A stretch of 48,645 bases of DNA from Colivivens sp963626085. Its GTDB lineage: Bacteria > Bacteroidota > Bacteroidia > Bacteroidales > Bacteroidaceae. A program made the translations under genes and the position numbers. The DNA lies in NCBI GenBank assembly GCA_963626085.1, contig CAVFVJ010000041.1, forward strand, positions 1 to 48,645, read 5' to 3'. The first letter of the stretch is position 1. The number at the start of each line of letters is the position of its first letter. The notes beneath the pieces are model-generated. The model was not told where the DNA came from. It was given only the letters and a program-made list of their open reading frames with translations, and ran no database searches. Shown one piece after another: positions 24,933 to 34,248 of the stretch.

Positions 24933-26702
24933 TTATCTAATGAGTATCTTTTCAGTCGTATGCCCATCTTGACGTATATATATTCCTGGACGCAGCTCAG
25001 CCTCATCGTCACTCACATACTTGCCTGTCATATCGAATATAGCGGCAGTACTATCGCCAGACTCTATTATCATATTCCGTATCGCTGTTGCTGTCGCTTT
25101 CGGCATATAGTTAAAGGACACGTAACCAGTCGTCGCATCGCATGTGATATCGTACAACGGCTTGTGCATGAACAGTGAACCATCGGCATTCTGATTCCAC
25201 ACACTTGCGACAGGGCTACTGTTGTCGGTCAGGCTGTCGACACACAATACACCGTAATTGATTGGATAAGTCTCGTAGTATGTCCATCCGAACCTTGTCC
25301 CTACCGGAGTCATACGTTCATGATCGTTGTTGACCATCGAACCGTCTGACAGTTGCACCCTACCCGTAGTATTCACTATATTGTTGTAGAACAAATCCTC
25401 ATCATAGTCCACATGGGTAACGAAAAGTCCGCTACTTGGCAACGATGCATCCCATTTGCTCGTCCCCACATTGTGCAGTGTATAGTATTCGTTGGAATTA
25501 CCATCGTTGTATATGACGTATGCCTTCGCCTCATCCAGCAGAGGCTTGAGGTCCTTCACACTGTCGTTCTCCTGCAGGACTGTGTATTCGAGCCATCCGG
25601 CATAATGACGTTCCCAAGGAGTCCATGGAGCTGGACACGAGCCGCAACGAGTTCCATTATAGGTTCCTTGATCCATCAAATCCCAATCATTCATACCTCT
25701 GTTGCCACCGTACTCTGTATCATACATGTCAGGCAACCCCATGCAGTGGGAAAACTCATGACAGAACGCCCCAATCCCCATCCTTTGCGTACCACTCTTG
25801 CCGTAAAGTTCGTTGGAGCAGGCATACACATCCACAATAATTCCGTCAAATGTCAGAGCACCGCGTATATCGTTTCCCATCATCCTCATTTCACTAAGTG
25901 TGGCCATGTGTGGCCATAGAGTATTACTACCACCTCCTGTAGCCTGTCCGTAACCGGCATACAGCACGAACACCTCCTCAATTTGTCCGTCACCGTTCCA
26001 GTCATACATATTCCAATTGATGTCGTATGCCTTGTTTGCCAGTTTCACCGCTTCAGATACAAACTCGCCTGCATTCGCTGTCCCGTCCTTGCCACCGTAA
26101 TATGTTGATTTCTTACTGACTGTCACCGGACCGTACACATCGAACGTAAGGTCAAACAGTCCACCGCTCATATCGCTGAAATAATCATGCACGCTCCCTT
26201 GGTTCGAGTTATCCCCGAACCCCTCCTGATTGAGCATACAAGTAAAATAAGCGTTGGGGTCACTGTCATCAGAGAGGAACGCCCTATCGGGAAACTCTGC
26301 AAGAATCACTATTCCCCTTCTTTCACCACGGAAATATTCACAATCTTCGGATATGTCGGACGATTCCATTGCAACCTTTCTCATAGATTGCACGGAAGAC
26401 CTCTGGATGCCGCATTTGCGCATCATGCTCTGAGAGCGTTGTAGTGTCAGCTGACGAATCTCAGCCATAACTGAGTCCTTATTTATATATACGTACGAGC
26501 CATCGTCTAACTCGTCTACAGCCCTTCCGTCGTCTGTCACTAGACAATGTGCCCATTCGTTTCCCACCATCATCACCTTGACCTTGGAGCCGTCAGCCAT
26601 AACCACCTCACGCCACACCTTCTCAGGAGGTATAGCAAAAACAAGACTGGCAACCAAAGCCAGTATCACAAAAGTCAGAGTTTTCCTTATACAACCGTTC
26701 AT
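24933..26702 (-). CDS. secreted M6 family metalloprotease with T9SS tail
   Basis: 589 residues. Signal peptide 1-23 (TFVILALVASLVFA), an N-terminal region, then the M6 (immune-inhibitor-A-like) catalytic domain with HEFSHCMGLPD: H315, E316, H319 and D325 as zinc and catalytic residues. The Met-turn region is MNDWDLMDQG. WNGDGQIEE suggests a calcium site. The last ~50 residues (AIFDMTGKYV, then LRPGIYI) resemble a type IX secretion sorting domain, so the protease is probably exported to the cell surface or medium. It has a near-perfect promoter. The substrate is not known; host or dietary protein is an inference. Confidence 0.92.
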   Translation of the reverse strand: MNGCIRKTLTFVILALVASLVFAIPPEKVWREVVMADGSKVKVMMVGNEWAHCLVTDDGRAVDELDDGSYVYINKDSVMAEIRQLTLQRSQSMMRKCGIQRSSVQSMRKVAMESSDISEDCEYFRGERRGIVILAEFPDRAFLSDDSDPNAYFTCMLNQEGFGDNSNQGSVHDYFSDMSGGLFDLTFDVYGPVTVSKKSTYYGGKDGTANAGEFVSEAVKLANKAYDINWNMYDWNGDGQIEEVFVLYAGYGQATGGGSNTLWPHMATLSEMRMMGNDIRGALTFDGIIVDVYACSNELYGKSGTQRMGIGAFCHEFSHCMGLPDMYDTEYGGNRGMNDWDLMDQGTYNGTRCGSCPAPWTPWERHYAGWLEYTVLQENDSVKDLKPLLDEAKAYVIYNDGNSNEYYTLHNVGTSKWDASLPSSGLFVTHVDYDEDLFYNNIVNTTGRVQLSDGSMVNNDHERMTPVGTRFGWTYYETYPINYGVLCVDSLTDNSSPVASVWNQNADGSLFMHKPLYDITCDATTGYVSFNYMPKATATAIRNMIIESGDSTAAIFDMTGKYVSDDEAELRPGIYIRQDGHTTEKILIR

Positions 26703-26728
26703 TTACATCTGATTACAGACTGTCGGTG

Positions 26729-26759
26729 CAAAGGTAGCACATATTAATGGAATCTCAAA
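26729..26759 (-). promoter_or_regulatory. promoter of M6 protease gene
   Basis: Minus strand TTTG (26756-26759), exactly 19 bases, TACCTTTG (26729-26736): a full consensus match. Leader about 20 bases. Confidence 0.8.
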
Positions 26760-26839
26760 ATAAAAACGAATTAATCACGCCATCTTCCTTCGTTTCTTAC
26801 GCTTTGGAACACGGAATTGGATGTTCCTCTACTATATAT

Positions 26840-27030
26840 AAAAAGACATCCTTCCAAAAAGAGCCTCAGTTGTTTATTATGCCCGCCGACACTTTGAGTC
26901 TGCCAATCTGACAAAGTGCGTAAAGAATTAATAGTTCACGATACCGTTTGTTTGGGGGAAGAGTATCGCTCTATTGGTTTGTCAGAAAGAGGAAGGATGT
27001 CGTAAGATATGTCTCCCACATTTTTCCAAA
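26840..27030 (-). ncRNA. candidate structured small RNA, ~190 nt
   Basis: A -7 box TACCTTTG (27033-27040, minus strand; no clear -33) would start a transcript near 27027. Its 5' part GACATCCTTCC (27001-26991) pairs perfectly over 11 bp with GGAAGGATGTC (26855-26845), followed at once by five T (26844-26840), as in an intrinsic terminator closing the whole RNA. Inside are a hairpin with stems 26930-26934/26971-26975 and 26939-26944/26963-26968, and a 7-bp hairpin CACTTTG/CAAAGTG (26890-26896/26912-26918). An 8-bp helix 26908-26915/26978-26985 would exclude the latter. No reading frame over 20 codons is convincing. It resembles no family I know; the closing stem recalls 6S RNA but the interior does not fit. 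Confidence 0.4.
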
Positions 27031-27130
27031 CGCAAAGGTATACAAGATTTTTCGCATAATAATGAATAAATCATAAGAAAAAAGCATGACACAAACAGAT
27101 TTTTTTCATCATCAACCCGTAAAAACCTAG

Positions 27131-27142
27131 CCCCCCCCCCCC
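27131..27142. repeat. C12 homopolymer
   Basis: Twelve consecutive C in A/T-rich gene-free DNA, about 110 bases past the GH25 stop. Such tracts slip readily. The rest of 27041-27254 shows no gene. Confidence 0.85.
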
Positions 27143-27254
27143 TGCTAACAGCCTGCATTTCAATGTGTTACAATATTGCAATATAAAGACTCCAGGAATG
27201 CAATCAATCATAGAAATATTGCATACATATCCCACACATGTGCAACCTTTTTTT

Positions 27255-28085
27255 TCAATAAAGAATCTCACTGATGGAATGTCTGCCAACGAAGCGACTT
27301 CGATCTACATCTCCTCTAATACCGTTTACACGCCCTTTAGCCGTGAATTGCCACATCACAAAATCTCGTCCATCACTCAATGAAGGTTCGTCGGACGTAT
27401 ACTGTGCAATCATGAAAAGATAGGGCTTAAAATATGAATAACCTGCGAAATACCTGTCGTAGAAATTACGTCCAGTGTATATCACAGGACGTTTACCATA
27501 TTCTCGGGTTACAAGGCGCAGGAACTCTTGCAGACGCATGTGCATCGTCGCCACGGGTACACCTCCTGTTACCTCCACATCAATAAGGGGCAACAAGTCC
27601 TGTTTCCTACGGTCGACTGTACGTTTGAAATTAGCGAATTGTGAACTTGCATCCACGTTTGGGCGGAAGAAATGATAGCTCCCGACTTTAAGTCCGTGCC
27701 GTCTTGCCTCCATTAGATTATAGTCATAGGTATCGTCAACCAAGCTGTTCGACTCCGTTGCCTTAAGATACACATAACCCACTTTATTGTCAGCAGAAAC
27801 AGACTTCCAGTCTATGCGTCCCTGATAATGGCTCACGTCTATACCATATCTATGGATTCCACTGACACGAAAGACCGACACTAGCCCTGGGCATCTCGGT
27901 TGTCGCGGATGAGAATCAGGAACGGATTTGTAAAGGTTTGATTCCTTGTCTGGCTGGAAGAGCCCATACTCCGCCTGCTCCTCGTGCTTCTTTTTCTTCT
28001 TGTCACGAGCCTCAATACCAGGACAGACAAGAATAATACAAAGCACTACCGACAACAGTCGCACTATGATTGAATAACGGAACAT
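27255..28085 (-). CDS. GH25 lysozyme-like muramidase, exported
   Basis: 276 residues from ATG 28085, with an N-terminal hydrophobic segment (about 5-25) ahead of a Lys-rich RDKKKKKHE stretch: a signal peptide or membrane anchor. The GH25 domain covers about 80-270: GIDVSHYQGRIDW (first catalytic Asp), YVYLKATES, GSYHFFRPN, PLIDVEV (the DxE pair) and WQFTAKGRVNGIRGDVDRSRF. It cuts the MurNAc-GlcNAc bond of peptidoglycan. It is 26 bases after the DUF1846 gene. Whether it remodels its own wall or attacks others is not shown by the sequence. Confidence 0.92.
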   Translation of the reverse strand: MFRYSIIVRLLSVVLCIILVCPGIEARDKKKKKHEEQAEYGLFQPDKESNLYKSVPDSHPRQPRCPGLVSVFRVSGIHRYGIDVSHYQGRIDWKSVSADNKVGYVYLKATESNSLVDDTYDYNLMEARRHGLKVGSYHFFRPNVDASSQFANFKRTVDRRKQDLLPLIDVEVTGGVPVATMHMRLQEFLRLVTREYGKRPVIYTGRNFYDRYFAGYSYFKPYLFMIAQYTSDEPSLSDGRDFVMWQFTAKGRVNGIRGDVDRSRFVGRHSISEILY

Positions 28086-28111
28086 ATGTTTATTACAATC
28101 GAACAATGAGA

Positions 28112-29587
28112 CTATACTGGTTTACGTTTCTTCACCGGGTCACACGTCAGCCCGACACCCAGTTTTTTAAAAATCTTCTTGTCCACCTCACTGAGCATTA
28201 CTGTGCAATGTGCCTGACAACCACGCAACTCCGGCAATTTTTCCAACGCCTTTCTACAGTCATCGTGGTGAGTACTAAGTACAGACAATGCCACAAGAAC
28301 CTCGTCTGTATGCAGACGTGGATTATTGCCTCCAAGATACTCTATCTTTGTTTTCTGCACAGGTTCAATCAAATCCTGTGGAATTAGTCTCACCGAATGA
28401 TCAATGCCTGCTAGATATTTAGTGGCGTTCAATATGAGAGCTGCACTAGGACCGAGCAACGCACTCTCCTCTGATGTCACAATCGTACCATCGAACAGTT
28501 CAATAGCGGCACACGCCTTACCGAGCGACTGTTCCTTGCGTTCTTTTGCCGCCACAGTAGTCCGCCTATAGGCACTATTGATGTCCGCCTGCTTGAACAG
28601 CAACGCTATTTTACTTACCTCACTGTCATTGCCCTCACCGTCAGCAAGTCTATTAAGCGCAGCGTAATAGCGACGGATAATCTCGTTCTTTGACGCTTCT
28701 TGACACACATCGTCATCACTGATACAAAACCCTACCATATTCACCCCCATATCAGTAGGCGACTTGTATGGGTTTTCTCCATAAATACTCTCGAACAAGG
28801 CGTTGAGAACAGGGAATATCTCTATATCACGATTATAGTTAATGGCAATCTTGCTGTATGCTTCATAGTGGAACGGGTCAATCATATTGATATCGTTCAA
28901 GTCAGCTGTGGCTGCCTCATAGGCTATATTGACTGGATGCTTCAACGGTAAGTTCCATACAGGGAACGTTTCGAACTTAGCATAACCAGCCCTAAGACCA
29001 CGTTTCTGTTCATGATAGAGTTGACTGAGGCATACAGCCATCTTTCCACTTCCAGGACCTGGAGCCGTAACAATCACAAGCGGACGCGTTGTCTCCACAT
29101 AATCGTTCTTTCCGAAGCCCTCATCGGAATCGATAAGAGTAACGTTCGAAGGGTATCCCTCTATGGTATAGTGACAGTATGCCTTTATGCCCATACGAGT
29201 AAGTTTCTCCCTGTACACATCCGCAGAGCTTTGTCCATTGTAGTGCGTAATGACCACACTGCCCACTAGAAAACCGCGCTGCTGGAACTCTGTTCGCAGG
29301 CGAAGCACATCCATATCATAGGTTATACCGAGGTCGGCACGTACCTTCTGCTTCTCTATATCCACAGCACTGATGACTATAACGATTTCTGCACTGTCAC
29401 TCAACTGACTCAACATTTTCAGCTTACTGTCTGGTAGGAATCCAGGCAACACCCTGCTGGCATGATAATCGTCAAAAAGTTTGCCACCCAGTTCTAGGTA
29501 TAGCTTGTTACCGAACTTGGCAATACGTTCCTTGATATGTTCGGATTGAATTCTTAAATACTTGTCGTTGTCGAATCCGTATTTCAT
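28112..29587 (-). CDS. DUF1846 family protein
   Basis: 491 residues, the usual length for the family. The start KYGFDNDKYLRIQSEHIKERI and the P-loop-like APGPGSGKMA are hallmarks. The C-terminal half has a nucleotide-like fold with TSEESALLGPSAALILNA. Conserved widely in Firmicutes and Bacteroidetes; function unknown. A possible promoter (TACCTTTG, 29623-29630) lies 36 bases upstream. GH25 follows in the same unit. Confidence 0.92.
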   Translation of the reverse strand: MKYGFDNDKYLRIQSEHIKERIAKFGNKLYLELGGKLFDDYHASRVLPGFLPDSKLKMLSQLSDSAEIVIVISAVDIEKQKVRADLGITYDMDVLRLRTEFQQRGFLVGSVVITHYNGQSSADVYREKLTRMGIKAYCHYTIEGYPSNVTLIDSDEGFGKNDYVETTRPLVIVTAPGPGSGKMAVCLSQLYHEQKRGLRAGYAKFETFPVWNLPLKHPVNIAYEAATADLNDINMIDPFHYEAYSKIAINYNRDIEIFPVLNALFESIYGENPYKSPTDMGVNMVGFCISDDDVCQEASKNEIIRRYYAALNRLADGEGNDSEVSKIALLFKQADINSAYRRTTVAAKERKEQSLGKACAAIELFDGTIVTSEESALLGPSAALILNATKYLAGIDHSVRLIPQDLIEPVQKTKIEYLGGNNPRLHTDEVLVALSVLSTHHDDCRKALEKLPELRGCQAHCTVMLSEVDKKIFKKLGVGLTCDPVKKRKPV

Positions 29588-29622
29588 TAATCTATATTTT
29601 TTAGTCCTTGGAATACGGGATA

Positions 29623-29630
29623 CAAAGGTA
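29623..29630 (-). promoter_or_regulatory. -7 element for DUF1846-GH25 unit
   Basis: TACCTTTG on the minus strand, with a weak TTG-like -33 about 21 bases further upstream. The 303-base gap 29588-29890 holds this and the divergent sugar-transferase promoter only. Confidence 0.5.
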
Positions 29631-29777
29631 CGAAAACTTTTTCATCCGCCACAACCAAACCGACAATTATCATATATTTTTCCAGAGATACCTGCCAATC
29701 GAGCCATGTACGGAGCACATCCAATGGTGACTCTGAATGAAAAACACCCTTCCATCACAACATTTATGTCTGAAAAT

Positions 29778-29808
29778 TTTGTTTATTAAACAATAAGACG
29801 TACTTTTG
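29778..29808 (+). promoter_or_regulatory. promoter of sugar-transferase / rhamnose cluster
   Basis: TTTG (29778-29781), exactly 19 bases, TACTTTTG (29801-29808). The predicted leader of about 77 bases starts with a 5-bp hairpin CGTAT/ATACG (29813-29824). Confidence 0.75.
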
Positions 29809-29890
29809 CATTCGTATGAATACGATAATAGTTAGAATTAATCTCTTCTGTTGCTTCTGACGATGTCGATAGGGGGTAAAAATAGCATCA

Positions 29891-31309
29891 ATGGAACAGA
29901 ACAATGCAAAGTTTTTTTATTATTACAAGGCACCCATTTTCTTAATAGACATGCTGGTATATTGTAGTGTGTTTCTACTACTGGCAACCGTAGTACGACC
30001 AAGTAACGACTTCATAGCTGAAGGTAATATTTTGGGCTCGACCATACTGCTTGTCATTTCACACACACTGGCTATCATCATTTGGCCACTACGAATAACG
30101 GATCGTGGTATATCCATAGTGCGCATCATCATGCGTGCGCTGGTACAGACACTCACTACCGTAACAATTTTCCTCATCTTGATTGTACTTGTGTACAAGA
30201 TTGTACCGCGTACCATCCTCTTCGAGATGCTCGGGCTTAACGTGTTGTGCATTGAAGCTGTGCACATCCTATTCACCCTACACTTGCGCCATATGCGCAA
30301 GAGAGGACGGGACTCCATCCCTGTAATCTTCGTTGGAGCGGACCACAACAATAGGGCCATCTACGCAGACATGAAACTTGGCATTGGGGTAAACGGATAT
30401 GTGACGAAAGGGATGTTCTCGTCCTTGTATGCCGACAAGATACCCGATGGGTTGCCATATCTGGGCAAGATCAAAGACGCACTGCCCTACCTTGAGGCAC
30501 ACAAAAAGACGGTGAAGGAAGTCTATTGTTCACTTTCACCAGGCAGACAAGAAGAGCTTGAGATTATAAAACCCATTATTCACCTGTGTGAGACTAACTT
30601 TATCAAGTTTGTCTATGTGCCAAACATGGACGGGTATCCGCGCCACAGGATGAGACTCAGCAAGGTGGGACGCACCGTAGTGGTACAATTGCACGAAGAA
30701 CCGCTCGACAATCCGATAGCTCGCACTGCCAAACGCACGTTTGACATCATCATCTCCGGACTGTTCGTAGTACTGGCATTCTGGTGGATTTACCTTATAG
30801 TGGGAGTAATAATAAAAAAAACATCACCTGGACCAATATTCTTCAAACAGCAGAGAACGGGATACAACGGCACATCGTTCGACTGTCTCAAATTCCGATC
30901 TATGAAGGTTTGTGCGGACGCAGACCTCAAGCAGGCTACTAAAGACGACCCACGCAAAACTCCATTCGGCAATTTCATACGCAAGACCAGCATAGACGAA
31001 CTTCCACAGTTCCTTAACGTTCTAAAAGGAGACATGTCTATAATAGGTCCACGTCCTCACATGAACCACCATACAGAGATATACTCCAGCTTGATAAGCG
31101 ACTACATGGTGCGCCATCTGGTCAAACCAGGAATCACAGGCTGGGCACAAATCAACGGATGCCGTGGAGAGACAAAGACGGTGGAAGATATGGAAAACCG
31201 TGTGGAGCACGATATCTGGTATATTGAACATTGGTCACTTGCTCTCGACATCGAGATATTCTTCAGAACTATCTGGCAGGTGGTGAGCGGAGACAAACAA
31301 GCATATTAA
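29891..31309 (+). CDS. undecaprenyl-phosphate sugar phosphotransferase (WcaJ/WbaP-like)
   Basis: 472 residues. Four N-terminal transmembrane helices (about 15-130), a Rossmann-like CoA-binding-type middle (about 143-260), a further helix, then the bacterial sugar transferase domain from KRTFDIIISG (about 288) with SPGPIFFKQQRTG, KFRSM, KTSIDELPQF, GDMSIIGPRPH and KPGITGWAQI. It loads the first sugar phosphate onto undecaprenyl phosphate to start a surface glycan. It leads an apparent operon with an outer-membrane protein and rfbADCB. The first sugar (glucose or galactose) cannot be read. Confidence 0.93.
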   Translation: MEQNNAKFFYYYKAPIFLIDMLVYCSVFLLLATVVRPSNDFIAEGNILGSTILLVISHTLAIIIWPLRITDRGISIVRIIMRALVQTLTTVTIFLILIVLVYKIVPRTILFEMLGLNVLCIEAVHILFTLHLRHMRKRGRDSIPVIFVGADHNNRAIYADMKLGIGVNGYVTKGMFSSLYADKIPDGLPYLGKIKDALPYLEAHKKTVKEVYCSLSPGRQEELEIIKPIIHLCETNFIKFVYVPNMDGYPRHRMRLSKVGRTVVVQLHEEPLDNPIARTAKRTFDIIISGLFVVLAFWWIYLIVGVIIKKTSPGPIFFKQQRTGYNGTSFDCLKFRSMKVCADADLKQATKDDPRKTPFGNFIRKTSIDELPQFLNVLKGDMSIIGPRPHMNHHTEIYSSLISDYMVRHLVKPGITGWAQINGCRGETKTVEDMENRVEHDIWYIEHWSLALDIEIFFRTIWQVVSGDKQAY

Positions 31310-31321
31310 AATACACTCAAG

Positions 31322-32329
31322 ATGGTTAGAGCACTTTTGTTTTTATTCGGAATAACAGTCTGCACTGCGTATGTCAGTGCACAACCTGACATATCCCATA
31401 TGCTGGACAACAAAAAGGACAAAGGTGTATTCAACCACATGGATGTATCCTTGACAGCCGGTTCAACAGGTCTCGGAGTCGATTTCTCCATGCCTGTGGG
31501 CGAATATGTAAAGGTCCGCGCAGGAGGCACATGGATGCCCCACTTCCGTGTCGGAGTGAATTACGAGTTGCTGATGTCAAAATCAGCCAACAAACAAGAA
31601 GGACGCGACAAGTTCGCCAAGGCATCCGAAATGCTGATGCAACTGACCGGAAGGGAAGCCAACAACGACATTTCCATGATGGTGGAGCCCCACAACAAAA
31701 ACTTCAAGTTTCTTGTTGATATTTTCCCACTGCGCAACAAGAACTGGCACGTGACAGCAGGCTTCTACTGGGGCAACTCTGTATTCGCAAGGGCAATTAA
31801 CCGAACGGAGGACATGACAAACCTCGTCATGGTAAATCTCTACAACAATATTGTCGACAAGGTCTTGGCTGGTGAAGACATTGCATCCTTTGAAGGCGAA
31901 ACAATAACCATACCCGACCAGTTGGTCGACAAGGTGAAGAGTTACGGGTACATGTCGGTTTTCATGGGACCGTGGCTTAGAGATGAGTACGACTCAGAAG
32001 GTAATCTGGTACATCAGAAAGGCGACCCTTATTATTTGCGTCCCAGTGCTGACAACCAAATAAGGTGTGACGCCATCGTCAACAAGTTCAAGCCATACAT
32101 CGGTATTGGCTATTCTACCCTACTGAGGAAGGGGGGATACACCTCTATATCTATTGATGTCGGCACTCTGTTGTGGGGCGGTAGACCAAGTTTGGTTACC
32201 CATGAAGGGGTGGACATCATGCACAGCGTGGGAGTGACCGGTGGTGACGTGGAAAAGACCATCAATTTCGTCAAGAAGTTTCCTGTCTATCCTGTGCTTG
32301 AGATACGAGTGACACAACGAATCTTCTGA
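31322..32329 (+). CDS. predicted outer-membrane beta-barrel protein
   Basis: 335 residues with a signal peptide (1-20, ending VSAQ). After a short helix region, amphipathic strands such as MDVSLTAGSTGLGVDFSMPV and YVKVRAGGTWMPHFRVGVNYE alternate to the end, and the protein finishes with Phe (VTQRIF) as barrel proteins do. I do not recognise a named family. It lies 12 bases after the sugar transferase and 30 before rfbA, so it is transcribed with them; a role in glycan display or export is a guess from position. Confidence 0.75.
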   Translation: MVRALLFLFGITVCTAYVSAQPDISHMLDNKKDKGVFNHMDVSLTAGSTGLGVDFSMPVGEYVKVRAGGTWMPHFRVGVNYELLMSKSANKQEGRDKFAKASEMLMQLTGREANNDISMMVEPHNKNFKFLVDIFPLRNKNWHVTAGFYWGNSVFARAINRTEDMTNLVMVNLYNNIVDKVLAGEDIASFEGETITIPDQLVDKVKSYGYMSVFMGPWLRDEYDSEGNLVHQKGDPYYLRPSADNQIRCDAIVNKFKPYIGIGYSTLLRKGGYTSISIDVGTLLWGGRPSLVTHEGVDIMHSVGVTGGDVEKTINFVKKFPVYPVLEIRVTQRIF

Positions 32330-32359
32330 CAATAACGAAAACGGCAAAAAAAATATATC

Positions 32360-33265
32360 ATGAAAGGAATTGTACTCGCCGGAGGCAGTGGAACCCGGCT
32401 TTACCCAATCACAAAGGCCATCAGCAAACAGCTCATGCCCATCTATGACAAACCAATGGTGTATTACCCTATAAGTGTGCTCATGTTGGCTGGAATACGA
32501 GACATACTGATCATATCCACACCATATGACCTACCCGGATTCAAACGACTTTTGGGGGACGGTAGCGATTATGGTGTACGCTTCACCTTTGCGGAACAGC
32601 CATCACCGGACGGACTGGCACAGGCGTTCACCATCGGTGCGGACTTCATCGGGGACGACAGCGTATGCCTCGTGTTAGGCGACAACATATTTCAGGGACC
32701 AGGTCTGACCAAACTACTGAACGAAGCTGTACAGACAGCGGAACAAGAGAACAAGGCGACTGTGTTCGGTTACTGGGTAAGCGATCCTGAACGTTACGGT
32801 GTGGCTTCGTTCGACAAACAAGGTAATTGCCTATCAATCGAAGAGAAACCAGAACATCCAAAGAGCAACTATGCCGTTGTGGGACTATACTTCTACCCAA
32901 ATAAAGTGGTTGAAGTCGCAAGAAACATCAAACCGTCAGCACGCGGTGAATATGAAATAACGTCTGTCAACCAACAGTTCCTCAACGATGGGGAGTTGAA
33001 GGTAAAGACCTTCGGACGCGGTTTCGCATGGCTAGACACAGGAACACACGACTCACTGGCTGAAGCTTCCACGTATATAGAAGTATTGGAAAAACGCCAG
33101 GGACTGAAGGTGGCTTGTCTTGAAGGCATTGCCTACCGTCAGGGTTGGATTGACGAGATTCGCATGCGTGAACTCGCAAAGCCAATGCTCAAGAACCAGT
33201 ATGGACAATACCTACTGAAAGTGATCGACGAAGTAAAAGAGACGGGAACGGCAAACCTCAGTTGA
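32360..33265 (+). CDS. rfbA: glucose-1-phosphate thymidylyltransferase
   Basis: First step of dTDP-L-rhamnose synthesis: Glc-1-P plus dTTP to dTDP-glucose. The 301 residues begin MKGIVLAGGSGTRLYPIT, followed by the KQLMPIYDKPMVYYP lysine motif, QPSPDGLAQAF, VLGDNIF and EEKPEHPKS, all diagnostic for the RmlA short form. 30 bases after the outer-membrane protein gene, 37 before rfbD. Confidence 0.96.
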   Translation: MKGIVLAGGSGTRLYPITKAISKQLMPIYDKPMVYYPISVLMLAGIRDILIISTPYDLPGFKRLLGDGSDYGVRFTFAEQPSPDGLAQAFTIGADFIGDDSVCLVLGDNIFQGPGLTKLLNEAVQTAEQENKATVFGYWVSDPERYGVASFDKQGNCLSIEEKPEHPKSNYAVVGLYFYPNKVVEVARNIKPSARGEYEITSVNQQFLNDGELKVKTFGRGFAWLDTGTHDSLAEASTYIEVLEKRQGLKVACLEGIAYRQGWIDEIRMRELAKPMLKNQYGQYLLKVIDEVKETGTANLS

Positions 33266-33302
33266 GCGTGACATCGTTCTAATATATAAATGCAATTACA
33301 GA

Positions 33303-34211
33303 ATGAATATTCTTATTACAGGAGCAAACGGACAGTTGGGCAATGAAATGCGTGTCATTTCCAAGGACTCAACAGACAAATATGTGTTCACCGACGTGAA
33401 TCAAGTGGAAGGAGTAGAGACCATTTACCTCGACATAACAGACTTGGACGCTATAACGAAGATTGTTCAGGACAATGATATCAAGGTAATTATCAACTGT
33501 GCAGCTTTTACAAACGTGGATGCGGCAGAGTCTGCAGAAGAACTGGCTGAAAAATTAAACGCCACCGCACCGGAAAACCTTGCAAAGGCTATGAAAGCGA
33601 TAGGAGGACTGCTCATACAAATCAGTACGGACTATGTGTTTGGCAAAGAGCCATACAATGTACCGTGCAGGGAAGACCAGAAGGGGACACCTACAGGAGT
33701 ATACGGTATGACAAAACTGCACGGGGAACAGAAAATCATGGAAACAGGCTGTGACCATGTCATCATACGTACAGCGTGGCTGTACTCGGAATATGGCAAG
33801 AATTTCTGCAAGACAATGCTTAATCTCACCGCCACCAAACCGCAACTGAAGGTAGTGTTCGATCAAGTGGGCACACCCACTTATGCGTTGGACTTGGCAA
33901 AGGCTATTTCAGCCGTGATTGAAGACTACAAAACAGCCGATGCTAAACCTTATACGAAGACTGGAGTCTATCATTACAGCAACGAAGGGGTATGTAGCTG
34001 GTTTGATTTCACCAAGATGATTGCTGAGTATGCAGGCAATACTGACTGTGATATCCAACCGTGCCACTCTAATGAATATCCGTCTCCTGTGACACGTCCA
34101 TCGTTCTCTGTGCTCGACAAGACTAAAATCAAAGAGATATTCGGACTGAAAATCCCCTACTGGACCGACTCACTAAAGAAGTGTCTCACCAATATTGGTC
34201 GCATACAATGA
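33303..34211 (+). CDS. rfbD: dTDP-4-dehydrorhamnose reductase
   Basis: Last step of dTDP-L-rhamnose synthesis. 302 residues with N-terminal GANGQLGNEM, AAFTNVDAAE, the STDYVF strand, the catalytic YGMTKLHGE (Tyr-x3-Lys) and RTAWLYS, as in RmlD. The gene order A-D-C-B differs from the pathway order. Confidence 0.95.
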   Translation: MNILITGANGQLGNEMRVISKDSTDKYVFTDVNQVEGVETIYLDITDLDAITKIVQDNDIKVIINCAAFTNVDAAESAEELAEKLNATAPENLAKAMKAIGGLLIQISTDYVFGKEPYNVPCREDQKGTPTGVYGMTKLHGEQKIMETGCDHVIIRTAWLYSEYGKNFCKTMLNLTATKPQLKVVFDQVGTPTYALDLAKAISAVIEDYKTADAKPYTKTGVYHYSNEGVCSWFDFTKMIAEYAGNTDCDIQPCHSNEYPSPVTRPSFSVLDKTKIKEIFGLKIPYWTDSLKKCLTNIGRIQ

Positions 34212-34248
34212 TTGTGCCACATATATAAATAAGGTATATACTGAAGAT

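Noticed and set aside
26840..27030. 6S RNA
   Set aside because: The closing stem fits, but the interior is several hairpins and not a long rod with a central promoter-like bubble; kept only as an unnamed candidate RNA.
27071..27289. 72-codon minus-strand frame through the poly-C tract
   Set aside because: It overlaps the GH25 end and gains its Gly run from the homopolymer; a weak composition-driven frame.
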